Notes: generated by a model not told the origin, from the letters alone. Counted from the stretch's first letter, positions 9,497-19,477 are shown. The stretch: DNA of 64,000 nt from Cupriavidus taiwanensis LMG 19424 (GCF_000069785.1 NC_010529.1:447059-511058); one strand, 5' to 3'. Translations and numbers: made by a program.

Positions 9497-10687
9497 GGAT
9501 ACTCTGCACAAACGCGAATCGAGTGTGCTTGGCCGTTTAACAGGAAGCTGAATGCGCCACGACGCCAACCTATCAGCTCGGAGCGAAGCTATCTCGCACG
9601 CGCGAAGCAGCATTCGCGGGCTGCGCGCGAGGCATCGGCGTGAGCCAGAAACGCGCTCATGCCCCGGCAGCCAGCAGTTTGCCGCGCGCCATCCACAAGT
9701 TGGACAGTGCGAACAAGGTCATGAGTTGCGCGGTGTTCTTCCTCAGCCCTCGATAGCGGACCTTGGTGTAGCCGAACTGCCGCTTGATGACCCGGAACGG
9801 ATGCTCGACCTTGGCCCGGATGCCCGCCTTGATTCGCTCGACCTGATCGACGAGCGCGCCAAGTGGTTTGCTTTGGTCCAGGACGCGACGTTTGCCTGGC
9901 TTCATCGCTACGTGCCAGTTCACGCCCGCCCGCGCGTCCGGACGCTTCTCCACGCCCTGATAGCCCGCATCGCCGAACGCGTCGGTTTCCTCTCCATGCA
10001 GCAGGCTGTTGCCCTCAACCACGTCGTTGACCTTGCCCGCCGTGCCCCGCACCGTGTGCACCAGCCCGCTTTCGGCGTCCACGCCAATGTGCGCTTTCAT
10101 GCCGAAATACCACTGGTTTCCTTTCTTGCTCTGGTGCATCTCTGGGTCGCGTTCGCCCGACCCATTCTTGGTCGAACTCGGTGCGCTGATCAGTGTCGCG
10201 TCCACCACCGTGCCCGCGCGCAGCATCAATCCCTTGTCGCGAAGGATGTCGTTGACCAGCGCGAGGATCTGAGCGGCCAGCTTGTGCTTCTCCAGCAGGT
10301 GACGGAACCGCAGGATGGTGCTCTCGTCGGGCAGCCTCACCGTCCAGTTGTCCAGCCCGGCGAACTCCCGATACAGCGGCACGTCGTGCAGCGCTTCTTC
10401 CATCGCCGGGTCCGACAGGCCGAACCATTGCTGAAGGAAGTGGATGCGCAGCATTGCCTCGACCGCGAACGGGGGACGGCCGCGCTTGCCTTCCGGGGCG
10501 TACGGAGCGATCAGCATCACCAGATCGGCCCATGGCACCACACGGTTCATCTCGTCCAGGAATTCGCGCTTGCGGGTGCGCTTGGTCGACAAGTTCAGTC
10601 CAAGGTCAGTTTGTTTCATGCGCCACATGCTCGCTGGCTCGACGATTCATTGCAAGCACATCCGCCGGCTAATTGTGCAGAGCATCC
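9497..10687 (-). mobile_element. IS5-family insertion sequence, copy 1
   Basis: A 1191-bp element with ends GGATACTCTGCACAA and GGATGCTCTGCACAA (inverted). It is flanked by TTAG on the left and TTAA on the right; both fit the YTAR target of the IS5 group but they are not the same tetranucleotide. The copy at 38004-39194 has the same length and encodes an identical protein. Confidence 0.92.
9657..10619 (-). CDS. tnp: IS5-family transposase, intact
   Basis: A DDE transposase of 320 residues from the preferred start MKQTDLGLNL; an in-frame start three codons upstream is possible. The DUF772-type N-terminus carries KRGRPPFAVEAMLRIHFLQQ. Catalytic residues appear in VVDATLI (Asp), FGDAGYQGVEKR (Asp) and KVEHPFRVIKRQFGYTKVRY (Glu with the downstream Arg/Lys). 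It is identical in sequence to the copy at 38164-39126 and looks active. Confidence 0.92.
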   Translation of the reverse strand: MKQTDLGLNLSTKRTRKREFLDEMNRVVPWADLVMLIAPYAPEGKRGRPPFAVEAMLRIHFLQQWFGLSDPAMEEALHDVPLYREFAGLDNWTVRLPDESTILRFRHLLEKHKLAAQILALVNDILRDKGLMLRAGTVVDATLISAPSSTKNGSGERDPEMHQSKKGNQWYFGMKAHIGVDAESGLVHTVRGTAGKVNDVVEGNSLLHGEETDAFGDAGYQGVEKRPDARAGVNWHVAMKPGKRRVLDQSKPLGALVDQVERIKAGIRAKVEHPFRVIKRQFGYTKVRYRGLRKNTAQLMTLFALSNLWMARGKLLAAGA

Positions 10688-10739
10688 TTAATTGCCGACT
10701 ATATCCCTGAGAACCTGATTTGTCCATCTCGTGAAGGGT

Positions 10740-11080
10740 CATATGATGGCGGAGGCCGTTCAGGATGCCTCGATGTCATTCAAGAAGGCCCCTGATCAAA
10801 CGCGCCCTGGTTACGAGCTGGGTCAACACCTGAGCTACCCGCCGGGCGCGCAGCGCCAGCCGGTCGGCTAATCAGCGCAGCCCAATGGCAAGCGCGCCAA
10901 GACCGTGCTAACCGAAGATGGCCGCTGCGGGTCGACATTCCGCGCGACCGCGACGGCTGCTTCGATCCGATCCTGATGCCCAAGCACCAGCGGCGCTTCA
11001 CCGGGTTAAATAACAAGATCATCGCCATATATGTCCGTGGCATGACCGTGCGCCGAGATCCAAGTCTTCTGGCACATACG
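10740..11080 (+). pseudogene. IS256-family transposase N-terminal fragment
   Basis: Across three frames and a stop the plus strand reads PGYELGQHLSYPPGAQRQP, then NGKRAKTVLTEDGR, then LRVDIPRDRDGCFDPILMPK and RRFTGLNNKIIAIYVRGMTV. This is the conserved N-terminal region of IS256 (mutator-type) transposases. The catalytic part is absent. 11081-11215 holds nothing recognisable. Confidence 0.75.
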
Positions 11081-11215
11081 AACTTCACCGCCATCGCGCG
11101 AGCGGCGGAGAAGCCGTCAAGGTAAATGATGGAGCCGGAGCGAGCCGCAGGGGCGGCTCGCGGTGATGGCCATCACGCCTGTTGATCGCGATGGGGTGGA
11201 TTGTTGATGGGCCTG

Positions 11216-12226
11216 CTAACGCCGCTGCTCACGCCGAGATTTTCGGGGCGGAGCTTGCTCGGCTAGTTGCAGTTGCGATTGGGCATGACGCCGGATCTGC
11301 ACGAGGTAGTGCGATTCGACGAGCATCACAAGTTCATGGAAATAGTCCCGGACCGCTGCGGCGTCTGCGTCGGTTAGCTTGGGCAGCATTGGTCCGAGCC
11401 GGGGAAGAAAGGTCAGGTCTGTCATCGGATTCTCAGCGATTGCCGCGGCGGCTCTGGTATGCGGTATAGGTTTGAGGTAGAGCTTCTCGTCGATCTGCGA
11501 CAGTTCGCATTGCGCGGCGGGGGCCAACAGTTCGCTGGCTAGGTTCATCAAGAGGCGATGGTTGCCGGCGGCGTGTTCGCCCAGGGTCTGGCGCAGCGGT
11601 TCGGTCATCAGGCTCGCGCTGCCGGCGCTGTCGAGCAAGTGGCTCCGGCATGTCTGTTCCATCGCCAGACGCGCGCGGATCCGGCTGTCCAGGGGGATCA
11701 GATGGTCGCGGGTGGATTTCTCACGCAGGCGGGCATCGCCGGCGAGCACAACGCACAGCAGCGCCGATGCCAGCAGGGCAACTCCGACAGCACCGGCGCG
11801 CTCATCCCCTGGGCTTCGTCGATCAGCAGCACGCAGCGACGGCGGCTGGCTTGCAGATGCGCCAGCCAGCGTCCGCGCTGGGCCTTGAAGCCGCCCCAGC
11901 GGTTCTGCGACTCGATCGGCACCGCAAGGATGTCGCTCAGCTCCCGGTAGAAGTCGGACAGGCTGCTTTGCGGGTGGTTAATCGAGCCCATGGAGCAACC
12001 ATGGCAAAGCCGCTTCGCGTGCCAGGCCGTGCTCGATGCGCCATCGAGTTTGGGGTTCAGGAAGACCGCTTTGACGGGGATGTCCTGGGCGAAGGGATTG
12101 AACTTGAGGCCATACAAGGCCAGCAGATTTGGTTGCATCATGGCTTCGTAGGCGGAGTCGGGTCCGCCGGGCCGCCCAATTCCAGGATCGCCTCGCGGAC
12201 CGGATGCGCGATCCGCTCCTGCGCAT
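11216..12226 (-). pseudogene. ExeA/TniB-like AAA+ ATPase of a transposition module, decayed
   Basis: Reading across frames gives LLALYGLKFNPFAQDIPVKA, NHPQSSLSDFYRELSDILAV, NRWGGFKAQRGRWLAHLQAS, LLIDEAQGMSAPVLSEL (Walker B) and LAGDARLREKSTRDHLIPLD. It matches the ATPases that accompany some DDE insertion sequences and bind target DNA in the manner of TniB/MuB. The stretch that should hold the Walker A P-loop, between GLAREAALPWLLHGLD and the HPQSSL segment, is deleted. With at least one further frame shift the protein cannot be active. Confidence 0.75.
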
Positions 12227-12351
12227 GGCGGCGGCTGTGGGTCCGCGAGCCCGCGGGCGCCTTCATTGGCGTAATGCTCGATCTACTTCCCCCGCGGCAG
12301 AATAGATGTCGCCCCGATAGAGTCTAAACCCTGGGGCGATAAGAGAGAGAA

Positions 12352-13400
12352 GTGGCTCGTTACGGACAAGCATTCAAGGACCGGGCGGTAGCACGGTTGT
12401 TACCGCTGGAGAGTGCGGTGGTGGAAGTGGTTTCAAGGGAATTGGGTGTGGCAGTGGCCACGCTTGAGCGCTGGCGTGCAGACGCTATGTCCATGCCCGC
12501 TCGCGAGCGGGCATGGACAGCGGCGGCAAGGTTTGAGGCGGTGCTGGCGATGGCGGCGATGGACGAGGCCAGCAAGAACGCCTGGTGCCGTGAGAACGGC
12601 GTGTATCCGCAGGAGTTGGAGCAGTGGCGCACTGCCGCCACGCAGGCGCTGGCTGAGCCAGAGGCCTGGCCAGCGAATCGAGCTTCGGTCGAGTGCTGCG
12701 CGCCCATGGGCAGACCCGGCACCGACGACGCGCCAAGGCGCCGCGCCAAAGCCGTCCGCCCACCACGCACGTGGCCACCGGGCCACGCCAACTGTGGTGC
12801 TGGGACATGCCTATTTGCCGGCCGAGGTCGCCGGGCGCTGGTTTTATCTGTATCTGATCCTGGACGTCTACAGCCGCAAGATCGTAGGTTTCGAGGTCCA
12901 CGATCGCGACGATGCCGACCACGCGGCGCATCTAGTCAAACGCACGGCGCTGGCCGAGGGTATTCACGCCTTGGCGGCCAAGCCCGTGCTGCATGGTGAC
13001 AACGGCGCCACGCTCAAGGCCACTACGGTGCTGGCGATGTTGTTCTGGCTGGGCGTCAAGCCTTCGTATTCGCGTCCACGGGTGAGGGACGATAACGCCT
13101 TTGTGGAGAGCCTCTTCTGCACGGCCAAGTACCGGCCGGAGTTCCCGTCCAAGGGCTTTGCCGATCTGACTGCGGCGCGTACGTGGGCGGCGCACTTTGC
13201 ACTGGTACAACATGAGCACCGGCACAGCGGCATCCGCTACGTGAGCCCGGCATAGCGCCACGCCGGACAAGACACCAACATTCTGACGTTCAGGCTCGTG
13301 AGCGCAATCTGCGTCGTTGGTCACGCCACACACCAGATTGGTCGCCAATTGGGACGGTCACGCTCAACCCCGAGCGCGATGTTGTGGTGCCCAGCAGAGT
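12352..13400 (+). pseudogene. IS3-family transposase (orfA plus orfB), internally deleted
   Basis: OrfA-like start MARYGQAFKDRAVARLLPLE with helix-turn-helix and a RENGVYPQELEQWR segment. After a deletion and frame shift it resumes in the integrase core: FYLYLILDVYSRKIVGFEVH (Asp), VLHGDNGATL (Asp) and DNAFVESLFCTAKYRPEFP (Glu). A stop follows at HSGIRYVSPA. The C-terminal sequence continues in another frame (RHAGQDTN onward) to about 13400. The middle (the rest of orfA and the start of orfB) is missing. Confidence 0.8.
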
Positions 13401-13533
13401 CATCCCAGGCGCGGAATACCAGCGTTTGGTTGCATGAATGAGGCAACATCTACCTCGACGCGCGCCGACTTGTAGTCGGTCTCGCGCTGATGCCATAGCG
13501 CTCGCAAAGCGAGCTATTGCTGTCCGAGTGCGT

Positions 13534-13725
13534 ATTTCGGGGCGCTTGATCAGCGATTTCGGGGGAACGTGATCACCTGTTTCGGCGGGAAGCTGCTCGC
13601 TGGTTTCGGCGGAACGTGATCACTTCGACGACGCTGCCGAAATCGGTGATCACGATCCCGAAACGAGTGATCACGTTGCCGAAATAGGTGATCAAGCAGC
13701 CGAAACGGGTGATCACGCACCGTAA
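13534..13725. repeat. Array of about eight 21-bp motifs at the left end of IS21-a
   Basis: Units of the form TTTCGG-n-GTGATCA and then CCGAAA-nn-GGTGATCACG follow one another every 20-22 bp: four in one phase, four in the other. IS21-family ends carry multiple transposase-binding repeats, so these are read as IstA binding sites rather than a CRISPR or iteron origin. Two to three units recur at the right end (16100-16170). Confidence 0.75.
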
Positions 13726-13812
13726 TGGGGCCGGGCAAGGGCTGGGGGTGGGACTGCGCATGGACTAGAACGCCGGCGATACGCTGCTTCCTTTTTGCAA
13801 GGAAGCAAGCTG

Positions 13813-15314
13813 ATGCCGGCCAACCGGATGACCATGCGCAAGATCAAGGAAGTGCTTCGCCTGAAATGGGCGTGTGGCCTTTCGCACTGGCAGATCGCTA
13901 GGGCGACGGGTGTGAGTGTTGGTGCCGTTTCGCAGTACGCGGCGATGGCGAAGGCAGCGGGGCTGGATTGGGCGCAGGCGGATAGCCTGAACGAGGATAC
14001 GCTGGAGTCAGCGGCTGTTCGGCGCACAGAAGCCGGCCAACAGCCCGGGCGGACGGGTGACGCCGGACTTCCCCTACCTGCACCGCGAGCTGCGCCGCAA
14101 GGGCGTGACACTGCAGTTGCTGTGGGAGGAATACCTGGACGCGAATCCCGGGGTCCCCATTTACCAATACACGCAGTTCTGCTGCCGTTACCGGGACTGG
14201 GCAGCGACACTCAAGCGGTCCATGCGCCAGCAGCACCGCGCCGGCGAGAAGCTGTTTGCGGACTTCGCAGGTCAGATGGTGCCGATTCTGGACCCGGAAG
14301 GCGGCCTTGCGTTTGAAGCCAGCATCTTCGTCGCTGTGCTTGGCGCGTCGAATTACACATACGCGTGCGCCACCCGGGGGCAGACCACCGCCGACTGGAT
14401 CGGGGGAATGGTCTGTGCGATGGAATTCGCCGGCGGCGTGCCTGAGCTGCTTGTGCCGGACAACCCGGGAAGACTTCGTTCATCACTACGGCACGGCCAT
14501 GCTGCCGGCACGGCCGCGCAAACCGCAAGACAAGGCCAAGGTCGAGACCGGCGTGCTGATCGTCGAGCGGTGGATCCTGGCGCGGCTGCGCAACCATCGC
14601 TTTTACAGCTTGGGCGAGCTCAACAAGGCCATCAAGAAGCTCGTCGCCGACCTGAATGACCGATCGTTCAAGAAGCTGCCTGGCACGCGCCGGGAGTGGT
14701 TCGAGCGGTTGGACCGGCCAGTGTTGCGACCGCTGCCGCCGCGGCGCTACGAAGTTGCAACGTTCAAACAATGCCGCGTCAACGTCGACTACCACGTCGA
14801 GATCGACGGTCACTACTACAGCGTGCCGCATGCCCTGGTGCGAAAGGCGGTCGAGGCTCGCGTAACCCGCCACACCATCGAGATCCTGTACGGTGGCAAA
14901 CGGGTGGCGCTGCACGCGCGCAATACCCGCAAGGGCAGCCACAGCACGGTCAAGGAACACATGCCGGTGGCCCACCGCGCGCACCTCGAATGGACGCCCG
15001 GCCGGCTGCTCAACTGGGCAGCCTCGATTGGGCCCAACGTCGCCGTCATCGTCGAATACCAGCTCACCCACAAGAGCCATCCCGAGATGGGCTATCGCGC
15101 CTGCCTGGGTCTGCTGAGTCTGGCCAAGAAGTACAGCAAGGAGCGGCTCGAAGCCGCTTGCGCTCGCGCCGTCGCCATTGGCTCGCTCACGCGTAAGTCT
15201 GTGGTCTCCATCCTTGAAAACCATCTGGACCGGCAAGCCACTCTGCCGGTATCGCAAACCGAGTGGCATTCCCCCATGCACGACAACGTGCGCGGACCCG
15301 ACTACTACCATTAG
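13813..15314 (+). pseudogene. istA: IstA transposase of IS21-a, two frame shifts
   Basis: Starts MPANRMTMRKIKEVLRLKWA with a helix-turn-helix (WQIARATGVSVGAVSQY). A frame shift near 14045 leads into the RNase H-like core ([16 protein letters not shown]). A second break near 14465, where PDNP should be followed by a longer loop, is followed by [20 protein letters not shown] with the catalytic Glu. The C-terminus ends with the family-typical NVRGPDYYH. The breaks make a functional product unlikely. Confidence 0.85.
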
Positions 15315-15321
15315 GAAAACT

Positions 15322-16077
15322 ATGCTGATGCAACACACCGTCGGCCAGCTCAAGGCCCTCAAGCTCGACGGGATGGCGCGGGCCTTCGAGGAACAGTCTG
15401 CCCTGACCGCCAGTTCCAGCCTGCCGTTCGAAGAACGCTTCTCCATGCTGGTCGACCGGGAGATTGCTTGGCGCGACACCAGGCGCCTGGAGCGGCTGCT
15501 GCGCTCGGCCAAGCTCAAGCACACCCAGGCATGCCTCGAGGATGTGGTCTATGACGGCAGTCGCGGCCTTGATCAGCGGCTGGTCGCTACCCTGGCCAGT
15601 TGCGACTGGATCCGCAACGCTCAGAGCCTCATCCTGACCGGGGCGACCGGTGCCGGCAAGTCCTGGTTGGCCTGTGCGTTTGCTCAGCAGGCCTGTCGAC
15701 AGGGATTCTCTGCTCTCTATCTGCGGGTGCCTCGACTGTTCGAGGAACTGCAGATCGCCCACGGCGACGGGAGCTTTACGCGCCGCCTGGCGCAACTCGC
15801 ACGCATCGATGTTCTGGTGCTGGACGACTGGGGCCTACAGGAGCCTTCTGAAAGCGCTCGCGGCGATCTGCTGGAAGTTCTGGACGACCGCGTCGGTACC
15901 CGCTCGACCATCGTGACAAGCCAGCTCCCGATCGAGCATTGGCACCAGTGGTTGAATGATCCGACGCTGGCTGACGCCATCCTGGACCGGCTGGTCCACC
16001 AGGCGCACAAGGTGGCGCTCAAAGGCGAATCCATGCGCAAGCGCACGGCAACCGACGCCAAGAAACGGGCATCGTGA
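15322..16077 (+). CDS. istB: IstB helper ATPase of IS21-a, intact
   Basis: A 251-residue AAA+ ATPase that forms oligomers on DNA and stimulates IstA. Walker A is [10 protein letters not shown], Walker B is VLVLDDWG, and [26 protein letters not shown] matches the conserved IstB C-terminal region. The ATG giving [20 protein letters not shown] follows AGGA at 5-bp spacing, 7 bases after the istA stop. With istA broken it is an orphan helper; intact IS21 elements elsewhere might use it. Confidence 0.92.
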   Translation: MLMQHTVGQLKALKLDGMARAFEEQSALTASSSLPFEERFSMLVDREIAWRDTRRLERLLRSAKLKHTQACLEDVVYDGSRGLDQRLVATLASCDWIRNAQSLILTGATGAGKSWLACAFAQQACRQGFSALYLRVPRLFEELQIAHGDGSFTRRLAQLARIDVLVLDDWGLQEPSESARGDLLEVLDDRVGTRSTIVTSQLPIEHWHQWLNDPTLADAILDRLVHQAHKVALKGESMRKRTATDAKKRAS

Positions 16078-16188
16078 TCACCTACGCTACAATCTCCTGA
16101 CCGCGCAGTACCACCTTCCTTCCCTGATCACGTTCGCCGAAACCGCTGATCACCTTCACCGAAATCCGCAACTCTGGATACTTGAAGG

Positions 16189-17180
16189 ATGGAAACCTGC
16201 TATGAGGTCATGCGACGACAAGGCATTTCGCGACGCACCTTCCTCAAGTATTGTATTGCTCGCTCACGGCCACCTCGCTCGGGTGGGCCCCGACGTTCGG
16301 GCCGCAGATCGCACACGCCATGGAGACCAAACCGCGCACGCCGATGCTGTGGCTGCATGGGCTGGAATGCACTTGTTGTTCGGAGTCGTTCACTATCCTC
16401 GAGGAGGTCATTGTTAAGTAGAAGGGCAACTACATCCTAGCGGTGGAAGGCAACCGTCCGCTGAACCAGGTGGGCATGAGTTGCATCATCGGCGGGCGCC
16501 CCTTCATCGACCAGCTCAAGCATGTGGCCAAGGACGCCAAGGCCGTCATCTCCTGGGGCTCCTGCGCATCATGGGGCTGCGTGCAGGCCGCCAAGCCGAA
16601 CCCGACGCAGGCCACGCCGGTGCACAAGGTGATCACGGACAAGCCCATCATCAAGGTGCCCGGCTGCCCGCCGATCGCCGAGGCGATGATTGGCGTGATC
16701 ACTTACATGCTGACCTTTGACCGTATCCCTGAGCTGGACCGCCAGGGCCGGCCGAAGATGTTCTACAGCCAGCGTATCCACGACAAGTGCTACCGCCGCC
16801 CACACTTCGATGCCGGCCAGTTCGTCGAGGCCTAGTACGACGAATCCGCGCGCAAGGGCTATTGTCTCTACAAGGTCGGTTGCAAGGGTCCGACCACCTA
16901 CAACGCCTGCTCGACGACGCGATGGAACGAGGGCACGAGCTTCCCGATCCAGGCCGGCCACGGCTGCATCGGCTGCTCGGAAGATGGCTTTTGGGACAAG
17001 GGCTCGTTCTACGACCGCCTCACCAACATCCACCAGTTCGGCATCGAGGCCAACGCCGACAAGGTCGGCGGCGCGGCGGCCGGAGTGGTCGGCGCTGCCG
17101 TGGCAGCCCACGCGGCCGTGTCGGCCATCAAGCGTACGGCTCAGAAGAAGAACCAAGGCACCAGCGGCGCCGAGCATTGA
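16189..17180 (+). pseudogene. hoxK: hoxK: small subunit of membrane-bound [NiFe] hydrogenase, decayed
   Basis: Begins [20 protein letters not shown], the twin-arginine signal (RRTFLK) of HoxK, followed after a frame shift by [20 protein letters not shown] with the CxxC ligands of the proximal Fe-S cluster. About 45 codons are then missing, so CSESF joins directly to ILEEVIV. In-frame stops interrupt at ...VK*KGNYIL and ...QFVEA*YDDESARKG. The remaining sequence ([50 protein letters not shown]) retains the other Fe-S cysteines. In the working enzyme HoxK relays electrons from the NiFe site in HoxG to a membrane cytochrome. Here it cannot. Confidence 0.9.
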
Positions 17181-17219
17181 GCCGCGCTGACCAGATTCAA
17201 GAGAGACAAGGACGTCTCA

Positions 17220-17340
17220 TGACTGCCCATTCCACCCAAGGATTCAACCTTGACAACAGCGGGCGACGCGTGGTCGTCGACCCGGTGACTCGGATCGAGG
17301 GTCACATGCGCTGTGAGGTCAATCTCGACGCCAACCTGTC
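17220..17340 (+). pseudogene. hoxG: hoxG: large subunit of membrane-bound hydrogenase, first 40 codons only
   Basis: ATG follows an AGGAC motif 39 bases after the hoxK stop, the normal hoxK-hoxG arrangement. The frame reads [27 protein letters not shown] and breaks off after NLDAN, well before the first nickel-binding RxCxxC motif. About 580 residues are absent from the window. The operon was amputated here. Confidence 0.88.
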
Positions 17341-18310
17341 GGCGGCCAAGTACTCGCCCTGCTCGCCGGCGTCATTGACACGGCGCTTGACGCTCAACTC
17401 ATGATGCGCCGGGTGACCCCAGCGGGCTAGCGTACCTGCGCGCGGCACGCAGTGGTAATCTGTGTCGCCTTCGGCCGTCAGCGATGCTCGTCGGCAAGCA
17501 CCGAGAGCCCCAGGCCAACGTGGCTGAAGTAGCGGCGATTGAACATTGCCGCCAACGAGTGTTGGGTCGGCGCGACTGGCAAGGAAGCAGGCGTTGCCGT
17601 GGAACTGGGACGCCAGCGGCTTCACAGTGTGGCGCCCGGAGCAGCGCGCTCACAAAATGTGCTCTCCAGACGGATATTTGCGTATGCTACCTTCGCGGAC
17701 AACCATGTTAGTCATGGAGGGACGCGCCAGTCTGCGTGGGGCCGTCGCTTGGGCCGCGAGGGTGATCGCGGCCGCAGACGAGCAGCTCAGGGATGAGATT
17801 TTGGGGGGCAGTAGCACTGTCGGCGGGCGGCGAGATCGGCTGAATCACCGGCTTGGGTCTGCTTGCAGAGTTGACGGAGGCAATTGGCTACATCCAACGA
17901 GACGATGACTTCAAGCTCATCGGCCGCGCAGCCGAGCGCTGGCAGCGGACCATGGTGGGCGACTGGTCGATCGGGCGCCGACGCGGCGAATGGCAGAGGC
18001 AGCCGCCGCTGGATGAGACGCTTCGCGAACGCCTACGACAACTGCTGGACGCGCCAGCCCCTGAGCGCAAGGCGCAGGAGCAACTCGAAATATTGACGAA
18101 ACCACTTGATGGCGATCAGTCTTTTCCGCAAGTGCGCGAATGACTGAATCGCAAGCGATCCGACGCGTTCAGCCGCGTGGGGGACGGCACGTCGGCCGAA
18201 GAGATTACCCGGCGGCTACTGGTGCGTGGCACGCCAACAGCCTTTGCCCCGGCGCTAGCTGTACTGGTCATGCAACGCAACCTTGAAGGGAGAGGGCACA
18301 TCCGACGATG
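17341..18310. other. Unassigned stretch between hoxG remnant and Lrp gene
   Basis: No protein family was recognised. The longest plausible reading is plus-strand 17853-18143 (LLAELTEAIGYIQRDDDFKL..., 96 codons, rich in Arg and Gln). It has no clear ribosome-binding site; a second piece in another frame (DGTSAEEITRRLLVRGTPTA) follows to 18303. Codon composition resembles the GC-rich background. It is probably a decayed gene or transposon part. Confidence 0.4.
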
Positions 18311-18313
18311 AAC

Positions 18314-18784
18314 CTAACGCTGCAACGGTAGGGGCAGTGCGGTCTTATAACGAACCTGCTTGAGCGCGAAGCTAGAGCGAATTTTCTCGATTCCTGGAAT
18401 CGGCGTAAGTTGTTCCAGGATGAATCTCTCCAAGGCAGCCATGTCGGCCACTGCTACCCGAATCAAATAATCGCTATCGCCTGTCATTAAATAGCACTCC
18501 ATCACTTCGTCGTATTCGGCGATGCGGCGTTCGAACTCTGTCAAGGAGTCCTTACTTTGGTATTTCAAGTTAATTGAGATAAAGACATTCAGCCCTAGGC
18601 CTAGAGCGGAAGCACTGACAAGTGCGACATAGCGCCGTATTACGCCGGCACTCGCGAGGGCTTTGACCCGAGCAAGACACGGCGACGGAGAAAGATGAAC
18701 GCGGCGCGCTAGTTCAACGTTCGTTAGAGCGCTGTTCTGCTGGAGTTCATCGAGAATTCGCAGATCTGTTGTGTCGAGATTCAT
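18314..18784 (-). CDS. Lrp/AsnC-family transcriptional regulator
   Basis: A complete 156-residue member of the family. The N-terminal helix-turn-helix (residues 1-55: [20 protein letters not shown] then [17 protein letters not shown]) binds DNA. The C-terminal RAM domain (residues 65-145, including [20 protein letters not shown]) binds amino-acid ligands and mediates oligomers. Lrp-type proteins sense amino acids and often control neighbouring transport or catabolic genes; no intact target gene remains beside it. Its 5' third and upstream region are duplicated at 52128-52597, where the gene is truncated. Confidence 0.92.
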   Translation of the reverse strand: MNLDTTDLRILDELQQNSALTNVELARRVHLSPSPCLARVKALASAGVIRRYVALVSASALGLGLNVFISINLKYQSKDSLTEFERRIAEYDEVMECYLMTGDSDYLIRVAVADMAALERFILEQLTPIPGIEKIRSSFALKQVRYKTALPLPLQR

Positions 18785-19095
18785 TGATGCCTACACAATA
18801 TTTTCGCCCCGCATTGTCCAGTCCCAGCCAATCTCCACGCCGGCGTAAGCTGATATCAGACGCCGACAATTGCGACGACGCCAACATCGATTCGCTTGGA
18901 CAGACTCAACGCGTTGAACTACCAGGCACGCTCGGGGTACAACCGGTGGATACGTCCGACGAGTTTCCAGCCTAGCAAAATGCCGACCATGGCTGGCAAT
19001 GTGGATCTTGTAATGGCGGTTTCGCCGACTGATGCTGGCGCCGGTTCGTGTTCCACAACCTGCACATATTGATGCTTGGTGGGGAGTTGGAAACC
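18602..19095. repeat. Duplicated segment, copy 1 (5' part of lrp-like gene plus upstream DNA)
   Basis: About 480 bases here match 52128-52597 in the opposite orientation with only a few substitutions. The second copy lacks 17 bases (CGGACGTATCCACCGGT in the lrp direction). The match ends at ACTTGT inside the lrp frame, where IS21-f interrupts the other copy, and near 19095 upstream. A short open reading upstream of lrp (STLPAMVGILLGWKLVGRIH) in the duplicated region might be the tail of a lost membrane protein. Confidence 0.85.
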
Positions 19096-19429
19096 GACGA
19101 TGGAATTGATTTCAATCACAAAGGAGAAGATCATGGACTCGGCCTCAAACATCTTTAGTCCACCGGATAGAACGCTCCTCTGTGTCCGCAAGGTGATATA
19201 CGTCAACAACACGCCTATCATGTACGGCCGCGCATTTCTCCCCTCCGGGGTGTCCGATGGGATCGTTGAAGAATTGAGTGATCGCTTTATTATTGACGCA
19301 CTCCGGCGACATAAGGACAACATCAGGGATATTTCGCTCTTATCGATGCAGCGCCCGCCTCACACGAAGCATGTCAAGTATTTTCGATTCCCACTGCCTA
19401 CCCAACATTGCGCCGCCTCTACAGCCTGA
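19096..19429 (+). CDS. Chorismate-lyase-like (DUF98/UbiC fold) protein, N-terminally truncated
   Basis: The reading gives RTLLCVRKVIYVNNTPIMYG followed by RAFLPSGVSDGIVEEL and FIIDALRRHKDNIRDISLLS. The pattern R-x-V-x(5-7)-P-x-x-Y-(A/G)-x-(S/A)-x-(L/V)-x then L-R-R-H-x(3)-R-(R/D)-(I/E) resembles the C-terminal half of chorismate pyruvate-lyases and DUF98 proteins, which release pyruvate from chorismate to make hydroxybenzoate. Known members are about 170-200 aa; the missing N-terminal part coincides with the edge of the duplicated segment at 19095. An ATG at 19133 has a good AAGGAG at 6 bp, so a 98-residue product could still be made. Homology is a pattern judgement only. Base composition is AT-richer than the surroundings. 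Confidence 0.45.
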
Positions 19430-19477
19430 AAGCGAATAGTCCTACAACGTCAGTTATTGGCGTGGTCGAATCCCCGT

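Larger units (their letters stand above)
13529..16170 (+). mobile_element. IS21-family insertion sequence (IS21-a), istA broken
   Basis: The inverted ends both start TGCG(T/G)ATTTCGG and continue with the same TGATCAGCG(A/G)TTTCGG(C/G)GGAACGTGATCA pattern. It contains a frame-shifted istA and an intact istB in the usual order. No target duplication is evident. Its right end abuts the ribosome-binding site of hoxK, so insertion probably removed the hydrogenase promoter. A 217-bp copy of its right end lies at 6059-6275. Confidence 0.9.

Noticed and set aside
9552..10691. 379-codon plus-strand ORF (also at 38059-39198) opposite the IS5 transposase
   Set aside because: It is a shadow frame: high GC leaves the complement open, and it contains no conserved domain while the transposase on the other strand does.
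13534..13725. Regular 20-22 bp repeats resembling a CRISPR array or plasmid iterons
   Set aside because: The units change orientation, have no distinct spacers, sit at an IS21 terminus, and recur at the element's other end; they fit transposase-binding repeats.
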